NCBI GenBank assembly: GCA_937960595.1
Contig: CALGPL010000011.1
Coordinates: 23,194 to 87,193, forward strand
DNA from: an uncultured Anaerolineales bacterium
GTDB lineage: Bacteria; Chloroflexota; Anaerolineae; Anaerolineales; Villigracilaceae
Length of the DNA: 64,000 nt
Direction of reading: 5' to 3'
The notes beneath the pieces are model-generated. The model had not been told where the DNA came from. It was given only the letters and a program-made list of their open reading frames with translations, and searched no databases. Below are positions 58,406-64,000 of this stretch, in pieces (position 1 is the first letter of the stretch; every line of letters begins with the position of its first letter). Position numbers and translations under genes: made by a program.

Positions 58406-59389
58406 GTGAATTCCGAACCAACACGCAACCTGGCTCTCGAACTGGTGCGCGTGACGGAGGCGGCCGCGCTGGCGGCCGGTCGCCTGATGGGCCGCGGCGA
58501 CAAGATCGCCGCCGATCGCGCCGCGGTCGAAGCCATGCGAATCGTTTTGAATTCCATTCAGATGAACGCCGTCATTGTCATTGGGGAGGGCGAAAAGGAT
58601 CAGGCCCCCATGCTGTTCAACGGCGAGCGGGTGGGGACCGGCCAGGGGATGGAGATGGACATCGCCGTCGATCCCATCGACGGGACGCGTCCGGTGGCCA
58701 ACGGCACTTCGAATGCGATTGCGACGGTCGCGCTGGCCCCGCGCGGCACGATGTTCAACCCCGGTCCATTTCTCTACATGCACAAGATCGCGGTCGGGCC
58801 GGAGGCGCGCGGCCAGGTGGATATCGAAGCGCCCGTGGAAGTCAATCTGCGCGCTGTGGCCAAAGCCAAGGGGAAGGAGGTGGAGGATTTGACCCTCGTC
58901 ATCCTCGACCGGCCGCGGCATGCCGAACTGATCGCCGAGGTGCGCCGCCTCGGGGCGCGCATCCGCCTGCTGGCGGACGGCGATGTGGCCGGCGCCCTGA
59001 TGACCTGCTGGCCCGATTCGGGTATCGACATGCTCTATGGCATCGGCGGGACGCCGGAGGGGGTGCTGGCGGCCTGCGCTTTGCGGGCAATGGGCGGCGA
59101 AATCCAGGGCAAACTCTACGCCCGCAACGAGGACGAACTGCGCCGCGGCCGCGAGATGGGTTACAATTTCCAGAAAGTCCTGACCATGGACGACCTGGTC
59201 GCCTCGGACGATGTCTTTTTTGCCGCAACCGGCATCACCAACGGCGAGTTCCTGGACGGCGTCAAATATTTTGGCAATGGCGCCCGCACCGACAGCCTGG
59301 TCGTGCGTGGCCTGACCGGGACGGTGCGCGAAATCATCGCCACCCACCGCCTCGAAAAACTCAGCCGTTTGAGCGCCATCAAGTATTGA
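58406..59389 (+). CDS. glpX: Fructose-1,6-bisphosphatase class II
   Basis: 'EAAALAAGRLMGRGDKIAADRAAVEAMR', 'IGEGEKDQAPMLFNGERVGTGQGMEMDIAVDPIDGTRPVANG'. Confidence 0.95.
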   Translation: MNSEPTRNLALELVRVTEAAALAAGRLMGRGDKIAADRAAVEAMRIVLNSIQMNAVIVIGEGEKDQAPMLFNGERVGTGQGMEMDIAVDPIDGTRPVANGTSNAIATVALAPRGTMFNPGPFLYMHKIAVGPEARGQVDIEAPVEVNLRAVAKAKGKEVEDLTLVILDRPRHAELIAEVRRLGARIRLLADGDVAGALMTCWPDSGIDMLYGIGGTPEGVLAACALRAMGGEIQGKLYARNEDELRRGREMGYNFQKVLTMDDLVASDDVFFAATGITNGEFLDGVKYFGNGARTDSLVVRGLTGTVREIIATHRLEKLSRLSAIKY

Positions 59390-59414
59390 CAGCAATCCGG
59401 CTTGCCTATATAAT
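59386..59414 (+). promoter_or_regulatory. Consensus sigma-70 promoter of tRNA-Asn
   Basis: TTGACA (59386-59391) - 17 nt - TATAAT (59409-59414). Confidence 0.88.
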
Positions 59415-59425
59415 CCCGCCTGCTT

Positions 59426-59498
59426 TCCTCGCTAGCTCAATCGGCAGAGCGGGCGGCTGTTAACCGCTAGGTTCGAGGTTCAAGTCCTCGGCGAGGAG
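59426..59498 (+). tRNA. tRNA-Asn (GTT)
   Basis: Acceptor TCCTCGC/GCGAGGA, D-arm GCTC..GAGC, anticodon loop CTGTTAA, T-arm CGAGG-TTCAAGT-CCTCG; CCA not encoded. Confidence 0.95.
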
Positions 59499-59502
59499 CC
59501 TG

Positions 59503-59526
59503 GCCCTCTCTGTGAGAGGGCTTTTC
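59503..59526 (+). terminator. Intrinsic terminator after tRNA-Asn
   Basis: GCCCTCTC-tgt-GAGAGGGC followed by TTTTCATTTT. Confidence 0.85.
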
Positions 59527-59606
59527 ATTTTGAGAGTAGCGACTCTGGCGCGGGCATCTGCCGGGCAGGTAGTTGAGAAATTTACTGATCGGCATTTGTC
59601 GCCGGT

Positions 59607-60038
59607 CTATTTCCACCAGTCGGGTTGTTCCCGCCGGGCGGTTTCGAGCAGAAAGGATCGTTGCGTCTCGTTCAGGTCAACGTATTCGCTGTTCTCCCGA
59701 CAGGTATTCTGATTTTCCACCAGCAGGATGGTGGCATCGCCGCTCAAGATAACGTTATGCCACGTGTTCCTCTTTACATTATATAACTTGCCAGGCTGCA
59801 TGATCAGGGGCTCAAGGGTAGCGATTCGCGCCGCGTTCCCGCCGATGAATAGGATCGCCTGGCCAGAGAGCAGCACGAAGACCTCGTCGGTTTCACAATG
59901 ACGTTCCAGAAAACGAACAGCATCGGGTCTTAATTCGTCAATGTATCGCAGGATTGCTACGCGCCAACTGCCGTAATCCACCATCGGCTTGTAGCCGATG
60001 CCGGTATATTCGAGGATCTCGATCAGTTCATCGTCCAT
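59607..60038 (-). CDS. Cupin-domain protein
   Basis: 'HCETDEVFVLLSGQAILFIGGN...IMQPGKLYNVKRNTWHNVILSGDATILLVEN'. Confidence 0.8.
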   Translation of the reverse strand: MDDELIEILEYTGIGYKPMVDYGSWRVAILRYIDELRPDAVRFLERHCETDEVFVLLSGQAILFIGGNAARIATLEPLIMQPGKLYNVKRNTWHNVILSGDATILLVENQNTCRENSEYVDLNETQRSFLLETARREQPDWWK

Positions 60039-62767
60039 CCCTGCTCTCCTTTTTCGCCAAGTTCAATTGTCAGTCGGACATGTGCTGGCCAGGCTTTGAT
60101 TTCCTCGCCGCAGATTCTCGCCTGCGCCGCGCCGGCCGGGACGGAGACGGACTTTCCGTTTACGGTCAGCGAGGCGATTCGGTAGGCGCCGTAATCGAGC
60201 CTCTGAGGGTTGATATATTCTACGTCGAGCGCTTTGCCGGCAAAGACGGTCCGTACGGCAAGACGCTCCGCTGCTGCAAACTGAGCGCCGGTCAGTTTGG
60301 GAGCCAGGATGAGATCGCCCAGGTCGCCGCGCACCCCAAACGCTTCGGTCAACAACGTGAAGAGGTACCAGGCTGCCGAACCGGTCAGGTAAGGGTATCG
60401 GCCTCGGCCGCGCGGGTCAAAGTATTCTGGGACGCCCGGATAGATTCGGCTGCGGGCAAAATCCTGACTTTGACGGTAGATGCCATCCAGAATGCGCCAG
60501 CCGGCAGCGCTCATTCCGCGCCGGTAGAGAGCGCAGGCGTACATCACTGCCATATGGCTGAACATTGCGCCGTTCTCTTTGTGGCCAAAGGCAAAGCCAA
60601 ACATGCGCCCCAGGCGAGGCGGATGGTTGCCGAAATCTGTATTCAAACGATAGCCGCCGACATTCTCATCGTAGAGATAATGATCTGCTGCCCGAACGAT
60701 TTGCGCTGCCTGTTCGTCGCTGGCGATCCCGCCCATCAACGTAAATACCTGCCCGGTCAGGGTCATACGAACCCCGTCGGGATGCTCTCCTTCGACCCGC
60801 CGACCGTCCTCGTCGTAATAACCATTGAACCAGCCGAACCCGGCTTTATCGGTTACCCATTCCTGTTGGCGGATATGCTCTGCCAGCCAATTGGCTTTGC
60901 CGATCAAATCGTGGCCCAATTCAACCAGATTGACCGGCCGTTTCTGGCCGCTGATTGCGCCGGCAACGCGGTCAAAATACTCTTGCAGGCGTGCCGTCTT
61001 GGCCTCTACCGAGGGGGTCGGTTGGGCTTGAAGGTCGAGCAGAAGGGTCAATTCGTCGGCCAGCAAAGTCTCGCGGACTCCTTTTTCTGCCAGGCGCAGA
61101 CAGAGTTCACCCAATGTGCGCAGATTGGCGGCATACAGGGCGCTAAAAGCAACGCTCTCGCCTCGACGAGGGGCCATGTCCAGGGCATCGTTCCAATCAG
61201 CGCCTTCGAGCAGGATGAGATTGTGCTGGCCAACGTTGTGAAAAGCGGTCAGATGTTGGACAAGCAAGTGCTCAAGGATGGAACCTTGTGCTACTTCCCC
61301 GTCGACCGTCCGCAGGCGGGTTCCCATTTCGGGCGACCAATGGGGATTGAGTTTTTGGCAGCGATGAGTCAGATGATCGCTGAAGTAGGTCTGTGGGCGC
61401 AGCAGAAAGTCCAGGTTGCCGCTCTGGTCCAGGTGCAATTTGACGGTCAGCAGCGGCCAGGCCCCGTGATCCATCCAGACGCGCGGGATCCCGTTTCGGT
61501 CGGCCTTGAACTCGCCCGGGCGGTCACCGATGATTGTGGCATTGCTTCCGTCCATCCGGACGCCGGCGAAATTTTCCAGCAGCATTCTCTCGATGTCGTT
61601 GGCTTCGGTCAGGAGCAGAGCCAGAGCGTCTTGCCACAGGTCGCGCCAGCCTCGTCCGCCGCGCCCATAGTCGTGATAGGGCAGGAAGGAGTTGCCCATC
61701 ATGCGTCTTAATATAGGTTGAACGGTTACCCACCGGAGCCAGCCATCGTAGCGGGCGTTGCCGGAGGTAAAGCGCAATGTTTCGGTCTGTTTTGCCCAGA
61801 AAGCCTGCGTCTTTTCCAGCCAGGTATCGAATTGTTGGGTCGAACCGTACAGGTCGATCAGCGTCTCAGGGAGACAGCCATCGTGCAGGATGCTCAAGAG
61901 CAGGATATAGTCGCTCGATTCGCCGGGATCAAGATGGAGGTCGGCAAAGCGCAGGCCGCCGATCGACTCGTAACCTGGGGGAACCGGGTCCCCGGCTTGG
62001 AACATCGCCGCCTCGGCCACGACGGCTGCCGGCCAATCCAGAGTGCCGCCCTCGCCGACGAAATCCTGGAGCAGGGGGAAGAAGCCGACGGGCGGGCGGC
62101 CGTCTCCCTCCACTCCGAGGACGGCATAGGTGAGCCGATTGGGCAAGTGACCGCGTTCATCGAAGGAAAGTGTCGGGCGGACCAAGACACCGTAGCGGTG
62201 GCAAGCGGTGCGATGTAGCAGCGAGGTGACGTGGCGGTGGTCGCGCAAATTGTCTGCCGAACGGCCGAAGAGAGGAATGGCGGCGGTGGGCGTCAGAGCG
62301 AGGGGCTGACTGCCGGTGTTTTTCAATCTGACGCGCATCAGTTCGACCGGGTGCTGTGTGCTGACCGGCACAAAACTGGTGACTTCGGCCTCTAAACCGC
62401 TGCGCGGGTCGAGACGCCGGACGGTCTGCCAGAGCAAGCCGGCGGTTAGGGTCACGGCGTCTTGTTCGCCAGACAGGCGGCGGGCGATTTGGTCTGCGCT
62501 GTTGCCGGTGGCCGACCAGGGCCGCCCGCCGTGAATGCGCACCCAGAAATTGCGCGCCAGGCGGGTGGTGTGCAGGTCTTCGACCGAGACCGGTTGGAGC
62601 AGGTAACTGTTTTGATCGGTCTTTGCATCCCCATGGGCGTTCGGAGTGATTGCAGATATCATACCGGCCTCGTTCGCCAGAGGCAGGTAAAGATAACTGC
62701 TGCCTTCAGGATCGGGCAGTTCGAAAGTGCCGTTTTCGTCAATGAATTGCCATCCGGCTATGGTCAT
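60023..62767 (-). CDS. GH94-like glycoside phosphorylase / glucan phosphorylase
   Basis: 'FLPYHDYGRGGRGWRDLWQDALALLL', 'LLEGADWNDALDMAPRRGESV', C-terminal 'YPYLTGSAAWYLFTLLTEAFGVRGDLGDLILAPKL'. Confidence 0.82.
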   Translation of the reverse strand: MTIAGWQFIDENGTFELPDPEGSSYLYLPLANEAGMISAITPNAHGDAKTDQNSYLLQPVSVEDLHTTRLARNFWVRIHGGRPWSATGNSADQIARRLSGEQDAVTLTAGLLWQTVRRLDPRSGLEAEVTSFVPVSTQHPVELMRVRLKNTGSQPLALTPTAAIPLFGRSADNLRDHRHVTSLLHRTACHRYGVLVRPTLSFDERGHLPNRLTYAVLGVEGDGRPPVGFFPLLQDFVGEGGTLDWPAAVVAEAAMFQAGDPVPPGYESIGGLRFADLHLDPGESSDYILLLSILHDGCLPETLIDLYGSTQQFDTWLEKTQAFWAKQTETLRFTSGNARYDGWLRWVTVQPILRRMMGNSFLPYHDYGRGGRGWRDLWQDALALLLTEANDIERMLLENFAGVRMDGSNATIIGDRPGEFKADRNGIPRVWMDHGAWPLLTVKLHLDQSGNLDFLLRPQTYFSDHLTHRCQKLNPHWSPEMGTRLRTVDGEVAQGSILEHLLVQHLTAFHNVGQHNLILLEGADWNDALDMAPRRGESVAFSALYAANLRTLGELCLRLAEKGVRETLLADELTLLLDLQAQPTPSVEAKTARLQEYFDRVAGAISGQKRPVNLVELGHDLIGKANWLAEHIRQQEWVTDKAGFGWFNGYYDEDGRRVEGEHPDGVRMTLTGQVFTLMGGIASDEQAAQIVRAADHYLYDENVGGYRLNTDFGNHPPRLGRMFGFAFGHKENGAMFSHMAVMYACALYRRGMSAAGWRILDGIYRQSQDFARSRIYPGVPEYFDPRGRGRYPYLTGSAAWYLFTLLTEAFGVRGDLGDLILAPKLTGAQFAAAERLAVRTVFAGKALDVEYINPQRLDYGAYRIASLTVNGKSVSVPAGAAQARICGEEIKAWPAHVRLTIELGEKGEQGWTMN

Positions 62768-62809
62768 GGGGGCCCTCTCGTTGTAGCGGATTGGAAAGGA
62801 AGGGAGTGG

Positions 62810-63790
62810 TCAGGCAGGCCAGATCTTGCGCCCCTTGCCTGGCAGGACTAAGTTGTCAATGAAGCGCATTTCATCGGCGCTGAGAGGCGGTAACTGGCCG
62901 GCCCGGATGTTCTTCTGCGCCTGAGAAATATCCTTGATACCGGGGATGACCGTTGTCACTGCCGGGTGTTGAAGGACGAATTGCAAGGCCAACTGCGCCA
63001 GGTTTCTTTCTGGCCGTTCCAATTGGCGCAGGCGCTCGACCGTTTCCAAGTCTTTCAGGAAGACTTGATATTCGTCGGGGTGATCGTGCCAGCGTTGGCG
63101 GAAATCCCCTTTGGCGAAGCGGGTTTCGGGGGTGAATTTGCCTGTCAGGATGCCCATCGCCAGAGCGCCGCGTACGATCACACCGATGTTGTTCTGCTGG
63201 CAATAAGGCAGAATTTCCTGTTCGGCGGTGCGGTTGAGAATGCTGTAATCAATTTGCAGGCCGGCGCAGCGACCGTCGGCATTGAAGGCTTTCAGGTACT
63301 CGAAGTCGCTGGTGCTGACTCCGTAGGCCCGGACTTTACCGGCCTGTTGCAGACGCTGAAAGCCTTCCAGGAAAATTTCCATGGTGGGGTCGCGGAAATC
63401 AATATGACTCTGGATGACGTCAATATAATCGGTGGCCAGTCGGCGGAGATTGCTCTCTACGCCGGCGATCAATTTTTCGACGCTGGTATAGGCCGACCGG
63501 CCGCGCTCGCCATCGAAGTTCTGCCAGCCGATCTTGGTGGCCACGATGAATTTTTCGCGGCGTCCGCGCATGGCCTGGCCGAGCAATTCCTCGCTGTGAC
63601 CGGCGCCGTATACATCGGCGGTATCGTAAAAATTGATGCCTTGATCAAGAGCATATTCGATAGCAGCCAACACTTGTTGGTCATCGGTCGCGCCCCAGGC
63701 ATCTCCGCCGGCGGCCCACAGGCCAAAACCGATTTCAGAGACCTGCAGGCCGCTTTTACCGAGCATACGATAACGTAGAGTGGTCATCAC
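62810..63790 (-). CDS. Aldo/keto reductase
   Basis: 'RYRMLGKSGLQVSEIGFGLWAAGG', 'ALDQGINFYDTADVYGAGHSEELLGQAM', 'ATKIGW'. Confidence 0.93.
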   Translation of the reverse strand: MMTTLRYRMLGKSGLQVSEIGFGLWAAGGDAWGATDDQQVLAAIEYALDQGINFYDTADVYGAGHSEELLGQAMRGRREKFIVATKIGWQNFDGERGRSAYTSVEKLIAGVESNLRRLATDYIDVIQSHIDFRDPTMEIFLEGFQRLQQAGKVRAYGVSTSDFEYLKAFNADGRCAGLQIDYSILNRTAEQEILPYCQQNNIGVIVRGALAMGILTGKFTPETRFAKGDFRQRWHDHPDEYQVFLKDLETVERLRQLERPERNLAQLALQFVLQHPAVTTVIPGIKDISQAQKNIRAGQLPPLSADEMRFIDNLVLPGKGRKIWPA

Positions 63791-63855
63791 AAATTTCTCC
63801 TTTTTCTATGAAGTGATTTAAACTTTCAAGAAACCATTCGGTAATTCTCATAAAA

Positions 63856-63984
63856 CCACAGATCAACGCGGATGAACGCGGATGAAAAGATGAACGTTTC
63901 TCTATTAGTCAACATACTTCGCCGAAATCAAAGATTCTGTGACGTTTATCAAACCAATCTGCGTTTATCTGTGTTCATCTGTGG
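63856..63984. repeat. Imperfect inverted repeat with ~10-nt internal periodicity
   Basis: Left arm CCACAGATCAACGCGGATGAACGCGGATG; right arm CTGCGTTTATCTGTGTTCATCTGTGG (reverse complement CCACAGATGAACACAGATAAACGCAG). Confidence 0.8.
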
Positions 63985-64000
63985 CCGAAATTAAGTTACC

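Noticed and set aside
59954-61711. 585-aa plus-strand ORF
   Set aside because: Antisense to the GH94-like gene, which has conserved catalytic motifs; likely spurious.

Overview
GC-rich chromosomal window that looks like a Chloroflexota (Anaerolineae-like) genome. This is inferred from Chlor_Arch_YYY/DUF2298 membrane proteins and overall gene content; no search was run. No phage, IS, CRISPR array or rRNA was seen. Main blocks: (i) giant membrane glycosyltransferase/DUF2298 cluster (0.6-12.6 kb); (ii) cmk plus three tandem PlsC-type acyltransferases; (iii) rpmH-rnpA-yidD-[PQQ lipoprotein]-yidC-jag-pfkB-parA-parB; rpmH is absent from the supplied ORF track; (iv) signalling block with a histidine kinase carrying an MshEN-like (c-di-GMP receptor-type) N-terminus, a second kinase, an OmpR regulator and a receiver-CpaE-like protein with a degenerate P-loop; (v) overlapping six-gene operon HTH-TPR-GNAT-V4R-V4R-alpha/beta hydrolase; (vi) prmC (with palindromic in-frame insert), sua5-like gene, cobalamin adenosyltransferase, multi-domain class III cyclase, HET-C-like protein; (vii) 7TM-HD, ybeY, dgkA, nfo-like; (viii) minus-strand archaeal-type mevalonate operon (thiolase, HMG-CoA synthase, DUF35, HMG-CoA reductase and an unknown 70-aa protein); (ix) dnaA with a structured leader, far from rpmH; (x) rpsB-tsf-pyrH-frr-uppS-cdsA with a strong three-hairpin rpsB leader; (xi) glpX, tRNA-Asn, GH94-like phosphorylase operon and a terminal inverted repeat. 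Best novelty candidates: the MshEN-like kinase block, the V4R operon, the prmC palindrome, and the rpsB/dnaA/histidine-kinase leaders. All family calls are by reading motifs, without alignment or database search.
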